Shown here piece after piece: positions 1 to 8,027 of a DNA stretch of 64,000 bases. The notes under the pieces are model-generated. The model had not been told where the DNA came from, ran no database searches, and saw only the letters and a program-made list of their open reading frames with translations. The stretch's first letter is position 1. Every line of letters begins with the position of its first letter. This DNA is from Streptomyces drozdowiczii (lineage in GTDB: Bacteria > Actinomycetota > Actinomycetes > Streptomycetales > Streptomycetaceae), in assembly GCF_026167665.1 (NCBI RefSeq), contig NZ_CP098740.1, positions 1,178,001-1,242,000 of the forward strand, in the 5' to 3' direction. The translations under genes and the position numbers were made by a program.

Positions 1-729
1 CGGCTGCGCTCACGCGCCTGCTGGACGGACGCCGCGGCCCTGCTGGAACACGACGCCGCCACCGACCCCGCCGCGGCCCTCCAGCGGACGGCCCTGCTGA
101 CCGAGCGGTGCCTGTACACCGGGCAGGGCTGGACGGACGCCGAGGACGCCCTGCGCACCGCCGAGGCCATGGCCCACGACGACGAGGAACGCGGCGCGGC
201 CGCCTGCGAGCGCGGCTACCTCGCCTACGCCTCGACCCTCCTCGGCGTACGGGACCGGGCGGACGAGGCCCGGGTCGCGCTGGGCCGGGCCGCCGCGCTG
301 CTCTCCCCCGTCGCCCAGGGCCGGCCGCTGCTCGACTTCCGGCGCGGCCTGATCGCGCAGAACATCGCGGACTCCCCGCAGGCCGCCCGGGCCGCCTACC
401 GCAGGGCCCACGCCGGCGCCACCGCGCAGGGCGACGCGCTGCTGCTCTCCTCGACCTGGCGCCATCTCGCCCTGATCGCGCTGCGCGAGGGCGAGCTGGC
501 GGAGGCCCGGCACGGCTTCGCGGAGTCGCTGCGGATAAGGGAGGAGCTGGGCTACCTGGTCGGTACGGCCCCGGCGCTCATCGCGCTGGCCGACGCCGAG
601 CCGGAAGTGGAGGCCGCGACCCGGCTGCGCGCCGAGGCGGCCCGGCTCTTCCGGCTGCTGGGCGGCGTCCCGACCTGGCTGGGCCCCCACCTGGACCAGC
701 CCCCGCCGGAGACGGTCGAGGCGAACTGA
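1..729 (+). CDS. C-terminal part of a tetratricopeptide-like (TPR) protein, probably a large regulator
   Basis: The reading frame is open from the first base of the window, so the N-terminus lies outside; 242 residues are visible. They are almost all helical and Ala/Leu/Arg-rich with TPR-like repeats (for example ALGRAAALLSPVAQGR, then HLALIALREGELAEARHGFAESL). The last segment keeps tandem helix pairs up to the stop. In streptomycetes such C-termini usually belong to LuxR/AfsR-type ATPase regulators, where the TPR region senses a ligand or partner, but no DNA-binding or NTPase domain is visible here. The family assignment of the full protein is therefore inference; the TPR-like nature is read from the sequence. 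Confidence 0.6.
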   Translation, partial: RLRSRACWTDAAALLEHDAATDPAAALQRTALLTERCLYTGQGWTDAEDALRTAEAMAHDDEERGAAACERGYLAYASTLLGVRDRADEARVALGRAAALLSPVAQGRPLLDFRRGLIAQNIADSPQAARAAYRRAHAGATAQGDALLLSSTWRHLALIALREGELAEARHGFAESLRIREELGYLVGTAPALIALADAEPEVEAATRLRAEAARLFRLLGGVPTWLGPHLDQPPPETVEAN

Positions 730-774
730 GACCGGGCGCCGGCCCGTCCCCGTACGCGCCAGGGCTTACGGGGG

Positions 775-1524
775 TCAGCCGTCGGCGCCCGCGAAGTGTT
801 CGCGTACCAGCGACTGGACCACCGCCACGTCCTGGGCGATCAGCGCGTCGAGCAGCGCGGTGTGCTCGGAGGCGTCGGCCAGCAGGTCGGCGCGCCGGGT
901 GACCGGGTTGTCCACCAGGGGCCACTGGGAGCGGCGGTGCAGGTCGTCGGCGACGGCCACCAGGCTGTGGTTCCCGGCGAGGGCGAGCACCGCGCCGTGG
1001 AAGGCCCGGTCCGCCTCGGCGTAGCTCGCCCGGTCGCCGACGGCCGCCGCCGCCACGGTGGCGTCGGCCAGCGGGCGCAGCGCGCACCAGCGGGCGGGCG
1101 GGACGGTGCGGGCGAGCCGCAGCATGACCGGGACCTCGATCAGGGCACGGACCTCGGCCAGCTCCGCCAGCTCGCGCGGTCCGCGCTCGGCGACCCGGAA
1201 GCCCCGGTTCGGCACGACCTCCACGGCCCCCTCGGTGGCCAGCCGCTGCATCGCCTCGCGCACCGGGGTCGCGGAGACGCCGAAGCGGGCGCCGAGGGCG
1301 GGCGCCGAGTAGACCTGTCCCGGGACCAGCTCGCCGTCGACCAGGGCGGTGCGCAGGGCCTCCAGGATCTGGCCGCGCACGGAGTGCCGGCGCACCTGGA
1401 CGCGGGGGGCCTCGTGCGGGTGCTCCCCGTGGGTGTGCTCGCCGCGGGCCTGCTCGGGCACCCGGACGGCCGCGGTACCGCCGTACGGGGGACGCACCTC
1501 CCCGCGCGCTCCGCCCTGTTCCAC
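775..1524 (-). CDS. GntR-family transcriptional regulator (FadR/FCD type)
   Basis: About 249 residues. A winged HTH lies at roughly residues 45-105, with the GntR pattern GARFGVSATPVREAMQRL followed by VVPNRGFRV. An all-helical FCD effector domain follows, with the spaced Asp/His positions of the metal/ligand pocket (AEADRAFHGAVLALAGN, then DASEHTALLDAL). FCD regulators sense small acids and usually repress a neighbouring catabolic or transport gene, but no obvious target lies adjacent. The start is uncertain: a GTG at 1530 sits directly on the GAGGAG ribosome site, so the GTG at 1524, six bases further, is preferred. It is transcribed away from the iron-regulated gene to its right. Confidence 0.85.
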   Translation of the reverse strand: MEQGGARGEVRPPYGGTAAVRVPEQARGEHTHGEHPHEAPRVQVRRHSVRGQILEALRTALVDGELVPGQVYSAPALGARFGVSATPVREAMQRLATEGAVEVVPNRGFRVAERGPRELAELAEVRALIEVPVMLRLARTVPPARWCALRPLADATVAAAAVGDRASYAEADRAFHGAVLALAGNHSLVAVADDLHRRSQWPLVDNPVTRRADLLADASEHTALLDALIAQDVAVVQSLVREHFAGADG

Positions 1525-1623
1525 GGGCACCTCCTCGGCCGGTCGCGGGCGCGCTCGCGCGTGCGGCGCCCTGAGTGCACGATAGGCGCAAGGGCCCCCA
1601 GTTCAAACATCGATCCGGCAGGG

Positions 1624-1640
1624 TAAGGTAAGGCTTACCT
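1624..1640. promoter_or_regulatory. Iron box (DmdR/IdeR-type operator)
   Basis: TAAGGTAAGGCTTACCT contains a near-perfect palindrome (AGGTAAGGCTTACCT, one mismatch at the centre). It matches the known DtxR/IdeR/DmdR1 iron-box pattern TTAGGTTAGGCTAACCTAA. It ends 29 bp before the ATG of the FhuF-like gene, where bound repressor would block that promoter. Iron-dependent repression of the downstream gene is inferred. Confidence 0.75.
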
Positions 1641-1669
1641 GCTGACGATCGTGAATCGGTGGTCCCCGT

Positions 1670-2518
1670 ATGACCATGCCCGCCCTGCTCCCCGCAGTGA
1701 CGGCCTCGCCCGTGGCCGACGCCTACGCGCGCCTGACCGAGGTCTTCCCCGGGGTGCGCGCCGAGATCCTCGCCGAGGGCGAGAGCGCCCCCGGCGGCCC
1801 CGGCTGGGTGGGCGCGCACGAGCTAGCGGCCGGCGGCGCGGCGCTGGACACGTTCCTCGCCTTCGACGCCGAGCAGGTGCGGCGGGACTACGGCCAGGAG
1901 GGTCGGCCCGATGTGATCGCCAGCTTCGGACTGCACCGGTACGCCTGGCCGGCCTGCCTCCTGGTGACCGTGCCGTGGTTCCTGCACCGCCGGGTGCCCC
2001 GGGTCCCGGTCGAGGACGTCTCGTTCCAGCGGGCGCTGGGCCATCTGACGCTGCGGGTGCGGGAGTTCGCCTGCCTGCCGGACGACCCGGCGGCCGGGCT
2101 GCCGGGGGCCCGGGTGGTGGCCGACGAGGCGGCGCTGCGGGCCGAGGTGCTGGACGCGGTGGCCGAGCACCTGGGCCCGGTCCTCGAGGGCTTCCGGCCG
2201 CGGATGCGGCGCGGCAAGCGGGCCCTGTGGGGGATGGCGACCGACGAGATCGTCGAGGGCCTGTGGTACGTCGCCCATCTGCTGGGCGAGGAGGGGCGCG
2301 CCATGAGGGAGCTGGAGGCGCTGCTGCCGGGCACCACCGCGCCGTACGTCGGCACCGCGGGCTTCCGCGAGCTGACCGGCCCCAACGGGGAGTCGCTGCC
2401 GACCCGGGACCGGGCGAGCTGCTGCCTGTTCTACACACTGCGCCCCGAGGACACCTGCGTGACGTGCCCGCGTACGTGCGACGAGGAGCGCGTCCGCAAG
2501 CTGACGCCCGCCCTCTGA
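1670..2518 (+). CDS. FhuF-like (2Fe-2S) siderophore-iron reductase
   Basis: 282 residues. The C-terminus carries the diagnostic FhuF cluster motif: adjacent cysteines in SCCLFYTL, then CVTC ten residues on (C-C-x10-C-x2-C), which binds an unusual [2Fe-2S] centre. The rest is the typical divergent helical FhuF domain. Family members act in the cytoplasm and release iron from imported ferric siderophores by reducing it. The iron box about 30 bp upstream fits expression under iron starvation. The ATG at 1670 is chosen because the alignment begins here and the box lies just before it; no strong Shine-Dalgarno is visible. It is monocistronic; no siderophore transporter is adjacent. Confidence 0.8.
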   Translation: MTMPALLPAVTASPVADAYARLTEVFPGVRAEILAEGESAPGGPGWVGAHELAAGGAALDTFLAFDAEQVRRDYGQEGRPDVIASFGLHRYAWPACLLVTVPWFLHRRVPRVPVEDVSFQRALGHLTLRVREFACLPDDPAAGLPGARVVADEAALRAEVLDAVAEHLGPVLEGFRPRMRRGKRALWGMATDEIVEGLWYVAHLLGEEGRAMRELEALLPGTTAPYVGTAGFRELTGPNGESLPTRDRASCCLFYTLRPEDTCVTCPRTCDEERVRKLTPAL

Positions 2519-2722
2519 TCCGTACGCCGTTCCACACCGCCCGGACGGGTGGCACGTATTCGAACATCATGCGTAAACCGCTGACGGGCGTTCGACCAGA
2601 ACGTCCATATCGGCGGCCTCCCGCACCCCTTTGGCGTTCTCTTGCCCCGAAAGCGCCTGGCCGTGACGGGATTTCCGCCACGATGGCGCCCGAAACGCCC
2701 TACGTGACGCAAGGGACCGCGC

Positions 2723-3805
2723 ATGAGACTGACCGACATATCGCTTGACTGGCTGCTTCCGGGCGCCGTGCTGCTCGTGGGGGTCATGGCGGCGGTGGCG
2801 GTGGTCGCGCGTGGAAGGCGCGCCTCTGACACAGCAGCCTCGGCCGACGACAGCTGGGAACGCAGCGAGGAGCGGCGCAGACGCAAGGAAGCGCTGTACG
2901 CCACCGCTTCGTACGTGCTGCTGTTCTGCTGTGCGGCGGTCGCCGCCGCACTCTCCTTCCACGGGCTCGTCGGCTTCGGCGAGCAGAACCTCGGCCTCTC
3001 CGACGGCTGGGAGTACCTGGTGCCCTTCGGCCTGGACGGGGCGGCGATGTTCTGCTCGGTCCTGGCCGTACGGGAGGCCAGCCACGGGGACGCGGCGCTC
3101 GGCTCGCGCCTCTTGGTGTGGACCTTCGCCGGTGCCGCCGCCTGGTTCAACTGGGTGCACGCGCCGCGCGGCATCAACCACGCGGGGGCCCCGCACTTCT
3201 TCGCGGGCATGTCGCTCTCGGCCGCCGTGCTGTTCGACCGCGCGCTGAAGCAGACCCGCCGGGCCGCGCTGCGCGAGCAGGGCCTCGTGCCCCGCCCGTT
3301 GCCGCAGATCCGGATCGTGCGCTGGCTGCGCGCACCCCGGGAGACCTTCGGCGCCTGGTCGCTGATGCTCCTCGAAGGCGTACGCACGCTGGACGAGGCG
3401 GTCGACGAGGTACGCGAGGACCGCAGGGAGAAAGAGCAGAACCGTCTCCGCAGAAAGGACCAGGAGAAGCTGGACCGGGCGCACATCAAGGCCCTGAACC
3501 GGCAGAACCGGGCCTGGGGGCGGCTCGGACGGGGTGGCGCCCCGGTCGAGGTGGCCGCCCTGGCCCCGGCGACGGGCTCCGCGCAGTCCGTCGCGGAGCC
3601 CGCCATATCGGAGCCGGGTCAGCTGCCCCTGCGACCCCGGCCATCCCTGCAAGCCGTGAACCACTCGAACTCGGCGAGCGTCCCTGAACTGGGCGCGAGC
3701 GAGTCGGCCCCGGCCGATCCGCTCGCCGACGACGACACCCAGGCCCTGCCCCGGCTCGATTCGCTGGAGCAGAAACTCAAGGACCTGGAGCAGCAGTTCG
3801 GCTGA
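2723..3805 (+). CDS. DUF2637 membrane protein
   Basis: 360 residues. A first membrane helix lies at about 9-29 (LLPGAVLLVGVMAAVAVVA). A DUF2637 module follows at about 55-175 with further hydrophobic helices (YVLLFCCAAVAAALSF, then LVPFGLDGAAMFCSVLAV and LLVWTFAGAAAWFNWVHA). The C-terminal half is a charged, coiled-coil-prone region (residues 210-265, Arg/Glu/Lys-rich), then a Pro/Ser-rich tail ending in a short helix. DUF2637 domains also occur in Spd plasmid-spread proteins, but no plasmid functions are nearby. It is convergent with the ATPase at 3855 and shares a terminator hairpin with it. The start has AAGGGA six bases upstream. Molecular function is unknown. Confidence 0.8.
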   Translation: MRLTDISLDWLLPGAVLLVGVMAAVAVVARGRRASDTAASADDSWERSEERRRRKEALYATASYVLLFCCAAVAAALSFHGLVGFGEQNLGLSDGWEYLVPFGLDGAAMFCSVLAVREASHGDAALGSRLLVWTFAGAAAWFNWVHAPRGINHAGAPHFFAGMSLSAAVLFDRALKQTRRAALREQGLVPRPLPQIRIVRWLRAPRETFGAWSLMLLEGVRTLDEAVDEVREDRREKEQNRLRRKDQEKLDRAHIKALNRQNRAWGRLGRGGAPVEVAALAPATGSAQSVAEPAISEPGQLPLRPRPSLQAVNHSNSASVPELGASESAPADPLADDDTQALPRLDSLEQKLKDLEQQFG

Positions 3806-3824
3806 GGCGGGACAGCGGTTGCGG

Positions 3825-3868
3825 GCGAACGGCTCTGACCGTCCGGAAGAGCGGTCAGAGTCGTTCGC
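3825..3868. terminator. Bidirectional hairpin between two convergent genes
   Basis: The 17-bp arms GCGAACGGCTCTGACCG and CGGTCAGAGTCGTTCGC (one mismatch) are separated by 10 bases. It begins 20 bp after the DUF2637 stop and overlaps the last codons of the oppositely oriented ATPase gene, so it can end transcription from both sides. Confidence 0.7.
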
Positions 3869-4280
3869 CGTCCAGTTCGAACCAGACCACCTTGCCCAGC
3901 GAACGGGGGCTGATCCCCCAGGAGTCGGCCAGGCTCTCCACCAGGATCAGGCCCCGGCCGTGCGTACCGTCGTCGGCGGGCGGTACGTGCGGCTCGGAGT
4001 CCATCCCGGGGACGAAGTCCCGCACCTCCACGCGCAGGCGGCGGGGTGCGACGCTCACGGCGACGACCGCGCCGTCGTCCGTGTGCACCAGGGCGTTGGT
4101 CACCAGCTCACTGAGCAGCAACTCGGCGACCTGCGCCGGTTCCTCCTTCCACCGGTAACGCAGTAACTCCCGCACCGCGCCGCGGACTTCTCCCACGGCT
4201 GCGAGATCGGCCCGGTCCACTCTGCGATGCATCCGGGCCTCTTCGTGACGCTCCATCGTTTCCCCCGCCCACACGGTCAT
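3855..4280 (-). CDS. ATP-binding protein, RsbW-like HATPase (anti-sigma/regulatory kinase type)
   Basis: About 141 residues forming a single GHKL ATPase domain: N box LLLSELVTNALVHT, G1 box DFVPGM, and G2 box HGRGLILVESLADSWG. Streptomycetes have dozens of these stand-alone ATPases. Characterised ones (RsbW type) phosphorylate or sequester sigma factors and anti-anti-sigma partners, but no sigma factor or STAS partner is adjacent, so the target is unknown. Several in-frame starts exist (TTG 4310, ATG 4280, ATG 4256); ATG 4280 is chosen for its AGGGGG ribosome site. It is convergent with the DUF2637 gene. Confidence 0.85.
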   Translation of the reverse strand: MTVWAGETMERHEEARMHRRVDRADLAAVGEVRGAVRELLRYRWKEEPAQVAELLLSELVTNALVHTDDGAVVAVSVAPRRLRVEVRDFVPGMDSEPHVPPADDGTHGRGLILVESLADSWGISPRSLGKVVWFELDGERL

Positions 4281-4376
4281 TCGCCCCCTGTCTCGAAGGT
4301 GCTCACGCAATGCATGCCCCGCCTACCGGCTGTCACGCTTGCGGAGCCCTTCGTACCGGAGGGAATCGTGCGGGGC

Positions 4377-6275
4377 TCAGGCCCGCTTGTAGTAGTACTT
4401 CATTCCGCTGACGTCGTGCTGGATGCCGCTGCCGTTGGTGACGAAGAAGGTCGCGCCCGTCGCGGTGTAGCAGTAGCCGGGGTTGGGGCCGACGAGCTTG
4501 AGGGTGCCCACATTGAGCCGGCTGCTGGTGCTGGACGTCACCTTCCCCTCGTACGGGCAGTTGTTGTACACGTAGTCGCTGAGGCGCACCACGCCGTTCT
4601 TGGAGATGGTGACGGTGCCGGGCTGGCCCGGGTTGTACGTCTCCGCGTACTTCCAGGTGCCGACGAACGCCGCCGGCACCGTGGTGCCGCCGCCACCCGA
4701 GCCGCCGGTGGAGGAGCCGCCGGTCGAGGAGCCGCCCGAGGTGCTGGACGAGCCACCGCCGCCGGACGTGCTCGTGGAGGAGCCGCCGGTGCTGCTGCCG
4801 CCCGAACCGCCGCCGCTGGTCGTGGTGGAGGACGAACCGCCGCCGCCCGTGGAGGAGCCGCCCCCGGTGGATGACGAGCCTCCGCCGGTGGAGGAGGAGC
4901 CTCCGCCGCCCGGACTGCCGGCGTCCCGACCGTCCTTGCCCGGCTCCCCGTCCTTGCCGTCCTGCCCGTCCTTGGCGGCGTCCGCCTTCCTCTTCTTCTT
5001 GCTGGGCGACGGCTTCGGGCTCTTGCTGCCGGCCGGGGACGCGCTGCCGGCCGCCGAGGGCTCCGGGGAGGCGGTCGGGCCGGTCGAGGTGGCGATCGGG
5101 GGCGCCGCGTGCGCGTCGCCGCCGTCATGGCTGAACGGCTGGAGCATGACCAGCGTGCCGCCCCCACCGCCGAGGACGACCACCAGCGGCACGGCGACGA
5201 GCCAGGGGCGGCGGCGCTTCGGCTTCTCCTTGTCCGCCGCCCTCGCGCCGTCCACCGCCGCCGCCACCTCGGGCGCCGACCGGAGGTCGACCGTCGGGCG
5301 GTCGCCCTCCTGCCGCAGCGGCGCCGCCTCCGCGTCGAGCAACTGCGCCGACTGGCGGGCCAGATGGCTCACGACGGCGGCCGGCAGCCACGAGGAGGCG
5401 GCGGGCTCGGCCGCGCGCTCCGGCTCGGCCAGCAGTTCGTCCACCGAGGGCCGGTCCTCGATCGGCTTGACCAGCAGCCGGGCGATCAGCGCCTTGAGAT
5501 CCGCGTCCCGGACCCGCTTCAGCTCGGGCTCGGCCTCGGCGATCCGGTACATGATCGCGTGCTGGTTGCTCGCCCCGTGCCCGAAGGGGAGCGTGCCGGT
5601 GGCCGCGTACGTCAGGACACAGCCGAGGGTGAAGACGTCGCTCTTCGGTACCGCGCTCTCCCCGAGCACCTGCTCCGGGGCCATGAAACCGGGCGAGCCG
5701 ATCATCATGTTGGTGCTGGTGAGCAGGGACTCGACGGCGGTTCCGACGGCGCGGGCGATCCCGAAGTCGATGACCTTGGGCCCCTCCATCGTGAGCATCA
5801 CGTTGGACGGCTTGAGGTCGCGGTGGACGATGCCCGCCGCGTGGATGTCCTTCAGCGCGTGCAGCAGCCCCGTGGCGAGCGCCCGCACCGAGGCGGCGGG
5901 CAGGGCACCGTGGCCCCGCACGACCTGTTCCAGGGAGAGCCCGGGGACGTAACCCGTGGCCACCCAGGGGAATTCGGCGTCCGGCGCCGCGTCCAGGACG
6001 GGCGCGGTCCAGCGCTCGCCGACGCGCCGCGCCGCCTCCACCTCGCGCCGGAAGCGGGCCCTGAACTGCGGGTCCGCGACGTGCTCCGCGTGCACCACCT
6101 TGACCGCGACGGTGCGGCCGCCCTCGGAGCGGGCGAGGTAGACCCGGCCCATGCCACCCGCGCCGAGCCGGCCCAGCAGGAGATAGGGCCCGACGCGCAC
6201 CGGGTCCGTCGGTGTCAGCGGTTTGATGCCTCCGTCGAGGTAGTCCTCGTTGTCCGCGTGGTCGTCGTTGTTCAC
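4377..6275 (-). CDS. Membrane-anchored serine/threonine protein kinase (Hanks type)
   Basis: 632 residues. The kinase domain occupies about 30-290: Gly-rich loop LGAGGMGRVY, Lys59 in VAVKVV, catalytic HRDLKPSN (Asp153), DFG at 170-172 and the MAPEQ segment near 200. All key residues are present, so activity is expected. A basic stretch (KRRR) precedes a single membrane helix at about 358-378. Outside lies a long linker of repeated GGSSSTGGG-type Ser/Gly units (about 440-530), then a compact C-terminal domain of about 100 residues with two cysteines, beginning near FVGTWKYAETYNP and resembling a small beta-barrel. It has no PASTA repeats. The GTG start has AGGAGAG close upstream. Ligand and substrates are unknown. 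Confidence 0.9.
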   Translation of the reverse strand: MNNDDHADNEDYLDGGIKPLTPTDPVRVGPYLLLGRLGAGGMGRVYLARSEGGRTVAVKVVHAEHVADPQFRARFRREVEAARRVGERWTAPVLDAAPDAEFPWVATGYVPGLSLEQVVRGHGALPAASVRALATGLLHALKDIHAAGIVHRDLKPSNVMLTMEGPKVIDFGIARAVGTAVESLLTSTNMMIGSPGFMAPEQVLGESAVPKSDVFTLGCVLTYAATGTLPFGHGASNQHAIMYRIAEAEPELKRVRDADLKALIARLLVKPIEDRPSVDELLAEPERAAEPAASSWLPAAVVSHLARQSAQLLDAEAAPLRQEGDRPTVDLRSAPEVAAAVDGARAADKEKPKRRRPWLVAVPLVVVLGGGGGTLVMLQPFSHDGGDAHAAPPIATSTGPTASPEPSAAGSASPAGSKSPKPSPSKKKRKADAAKDGQDGKDGEPGKDGRDAGSPGGGGSSSTGGGSSSTGGGSSTGGGGSSSTTTSGGGSGGSSTGGSSTSTSGGGGSSSTSGGSSTGGSSTGGSGGGGTTVPAAFVGTWKYAETYNPGQPGTVTISKNGVVRLSDYVYNNCPYEGKVTSSTSSRLNVGTLKLVGPNPGYCYTATGATFFVTNGSGIQHDVSGMKYYYKRA

Positions 6276-6354
6276 GCCGCTCTCCTGAAGTCCCCGTATA
6301 CAGCCGCGACTTGGCGCGTCAAACGTTCAGTGTGAAGCAACGGGGGCGCTAATT

Positions 6355-6434
6355 GGAACAACTTCCGGAAACAATTCCGGAACCTTCTTCTACGCTGTCC
6401 CCGATGGCACCATCAGGAGCCATAGATTCCGGAA
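6355..6434. promoter_or_regulatory. Operator-like array of 12-bp repeats before the TetR gene
   Basis: From 6355 the sequence reads GGAACAACTTCC then GGAAACAATTCC then GGAA, that is, two back-to-back 12-bp palindromic units GGAA-N4-TTCC. They create TTCCGGAA at 6363-6370 and 6375-6382. A third TTCCGGAA lies at 6427-6434, 15 bp before the ATG at 6449. Such symmetric repeats at a TetR promoter suggest autoregulation; binding is inferred. Confidence 0.55.
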
Positions 6435-6448
6435 GCGGGGGCCGCGTG

Positions 6449-7039
6449 ATGAGTCCGAAGCAACAGCGCGGGGAGGCCACGGCCGCCCAGGTGCTCGACT
6501 GCGCCCTGGAGCTGTATGCGGCCCGAGGTGAGGCCGGCCTGACACTGAACGCGATCACCTCGGCCAGCGGGGTGAGCGCGGGCAGCATCTACCACCACTT
6601 CGGCAGCCTTCAGGGTGTGGTCCTCGCTCTCGCGCAGTCCTGGCTGGGCCGCCTCCTCGGCGAGGTGGTCGGGGCGCTGCACCAGGTCACGGACGCGCGG
6701 GGCGGGGTCCGGGCGCTGACGGAGACCTACCTCCGCTTCATCCAGGAACATCCGGACGCCGCCCGGCTGATGCACTCGGTCACCGCGGACCGCGAGGCGA
6801 TCACCAACGCGCGGCAGCTCCGGGGCGCCCAGGAGGCCCGGATCGCCCCGCTCGCCGACTGGCTCCACGCCCACCGGGAGTCGGGCGAACTGGCCGCGCT
6901 GCCGCTGCCGGTCCTGGAGTCGCTGATCCTGGGGCCGGTGACGGGCATCGCACGGCGCTGGCTCGCGGTGGGTGACATCGACATCGAGGAGGCCATCCGG
7001 ACGGTCCCGGACCACATCTGGCGCTCCGTCAGCCCGTAA
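6449..7039 (+). CDS. TetR-family transcriptional regulator
   Basis: About 196 residues. The N-terminal HTH (residues about 12-58) has the TetR signature TLNAITSASGVSAGSIYHHFGS. An all-helical ligand domain follows, with the dimerisation helices typical of the family near the C-terminus. The frame stays open upstream to a TTG at 6353, but that would translate through the operator-like repeats, so ATG 6449 (MSPKQQRGEA) is preferred. No obviously co-regulated transporter or enzyme lies next to it; the divergent kinase gene starts about 170 bp away and shares the upstream region. The ligand is unknown. Confidence 0.88.
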   Translation: MSPKQQRGEATAAQVLDCALELYAARGEAGLTLNAITSASGVSAGSIYHHFGSLQGVVLALAQSWLGRLLGEVVGALHQVTDARGGVRALTETYLRFIQEHPDAARLMHSVTADREAITNARQLRGAQEARIAPLADWLHAHRESGELAALPLPVLESLILGPVTGIARRWLAVGDIDIEEAIRTVPDHIWRSVSP

Positions 7040-7189
7040 GCCGACGAGGGACATCCGTTCGAGCGCGGCACGGTCGTGGCACTCCGGTGGTCCACGGAAC
7101 GGGATGTGTTCCCTCTCCACGGTTAACTCTCGAAGAATTCACCCGAGTTGGCGTTGACGGGCGGCTGTCTACGCGCGTCATCATGGAGC

Positions 7190-7582
7190 ATGCGAATCCC
7201 CCCACGGATCACCACGCTCGGCGGCGCGGCCGCCCTTCTGTCCGCTCTCCTCGTCGGCGGCCCGGTCACGGCGACCGCTTCGGCCACGTCCGCCTCGGTC
7301 GGCAGCGTCTGCTACTCGGACCTGCCGTCCCAGGCCCACGACACCCTGGACCTCATCGACTCCGGCGGCCCGTTCCCGTACGACCAGGACGGCACCGTCT
7401 TCCAAAACCGCGAGGGCGTGCTGCCCGCGCAGGACACCGGCTACTACCACGAGTACACCGTCATCACCCCCGGCTCGTCGACGCGTGGCGCGCGGCGCAT
7501 CGTCACGGGTGAGGAGAGCCAGGAGGACTACTACACCGCCGACCACTACGAGACGTTCGACCTGGTGGACCACGGCTGCTGA
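7190..7582 (+). CDS. Secreted guanyl-specific ribonuclease, RNase Sa/barnase family
   Basis: 130 residues: a signal peptide of about 33 residues (basic MRIPPR, hydrophobic core, Ala-rich cleavage region), then a mature domain of about 97 residues very close to RNase Sa. The catalytic trio is visible: Glu in YYHEYTVI, Arg in TRGARRIV and His in ADHYETF. The two cysteines of the single disulfide flank the domain (SVCYSDLP and the terminal HGC). The enzyme cleaves RNA 3' of guanosine through a 2',3'-cyclic intermediate, outside the cell. The start ATG at 7190 places the positively charged n-region directly after it; GGAG lies only one base upstream. The barstar gene 24 bp downstream is the probable intracellular inhibitor. 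Confidence 0.92.
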   Translation: MRIPPRITTLGGAAALLSALLVGGPVTATASATSASVGSVCYSDLPSQAHDTLDLIDSGGPFPYDQDGTVFQNREGVLPAQDTGYYHEYTVITPGSSTRGARRIVTGEESQEDYYTADHYETFDLVDHGC

Positions 7583-7592
7583 GCTGTGCCCG

Positions 7593-7598
7593 TAGGGT
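7593..7598 (+). promoter_or_regulatory. Possible -10 element for leaderless barstar transcript
   Basis: TAGGGT stands seven bases before the barstar ATG and there is no ribosome site. The spacing is that expected for a leaderless mRNA, and the same TAGGGT-N7-ATG arrangement occurs at 16123. A convincing -35 is not seen. Confidence 0.4.
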
Positions 7599-7605
7599 CG
7601 TCCCC

Positions 7606-7995
7606 ATGACCGTGACCTATGTGATCGAGGGTTCCCGGATCACCGGCCCGGACAGCTTCTGGTCCGTCGTCGGTGAGGCGGTGAACGGGCCGGGTGGCTA
7701 CTTCGGCCGCAATCTCGACGCCTTCGCGGACTGTCTCAGCGGCGGAATGGGCACGCCGGACGACGGCGACTTCGTCTTCGAGTGGCGTGATCACACCGTG
7801 TCCGCAAGGGCGTTGGGGCATCCGGAGACGGCCCGCTATCTGGACCGGCTGGTCGCCCGCGCCCATGAGAGCAACCGGAGCCGCCTGCGCGAGGAGTACG
7901 CGCAGGCGGCTGCGGGGCGCGGTCCGACCCTGTTCGACCGGCTGGTGGCGATCATCCGGGACCGGGCGGGGCCGGACGCGCTGCGGTTGCTCTGA
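7606..7995 (+). CDS. Barstar-family ribonuclease inhibitor
   Basis: 129 residues with the barstar fold signature: an N-terminal strand (YVIEGSRI), then SFWSVVGEAVNGPGGYFGRNLDAFADCLSGGM. The GRNLDAFADCL helix is the surface that plugs a ribonuclease active site in barstar. The protein has no signal peptide and acts in the cytoplasm. Placed directly after the RNase Sa-type gene on the same strand, it most likely protects the producer from its own enzyme before secretion, as known for barnase-barstar and RNase Sa inhibitors. It seems to have its own promoter (TAGGGT just upstream), so inhibitor can be made without toxin. Confidence 0.9.
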   Translation: MTVTYVIEGSRITGPDSFWSVVGEAVNGPGGYFGRNLDAFADCLSGGMGTPDDGDFVFEWRDHTVSARALGHPETARYLDRLVARAHESNRSRLREEYAQAAAGRGPTLFDRLVAIIRDRAGPDALRLL

Positions 7996-8027
7996 GGGCG
8001 TGCCCGCGAAGATCCGCCGGACAGGCC

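Noticed and set aside
2590..2612. Inverted GGGCGTTC/GAACGTCC before the DUF2637 gene as a LexA box
   Set aside because: It has one mismatch and does not match the actinobacterial SOS box GAAC-N4-GTTC, so no claim is made.
2723..3805. DUF2637 gene as a sign of an integrated plasmid (Spd spread genes)
   Set aside because: No replication, transfer, integrase or attachment site is nearby and its neighbours look chromosomal.
4680..4910. Repeat cluster looked like a possible CRISPR or tandem repeat array
   Set aside because: The units are in frame and encode Ser/Gly/Thr low-complexity linker of the kinase; no spacers.
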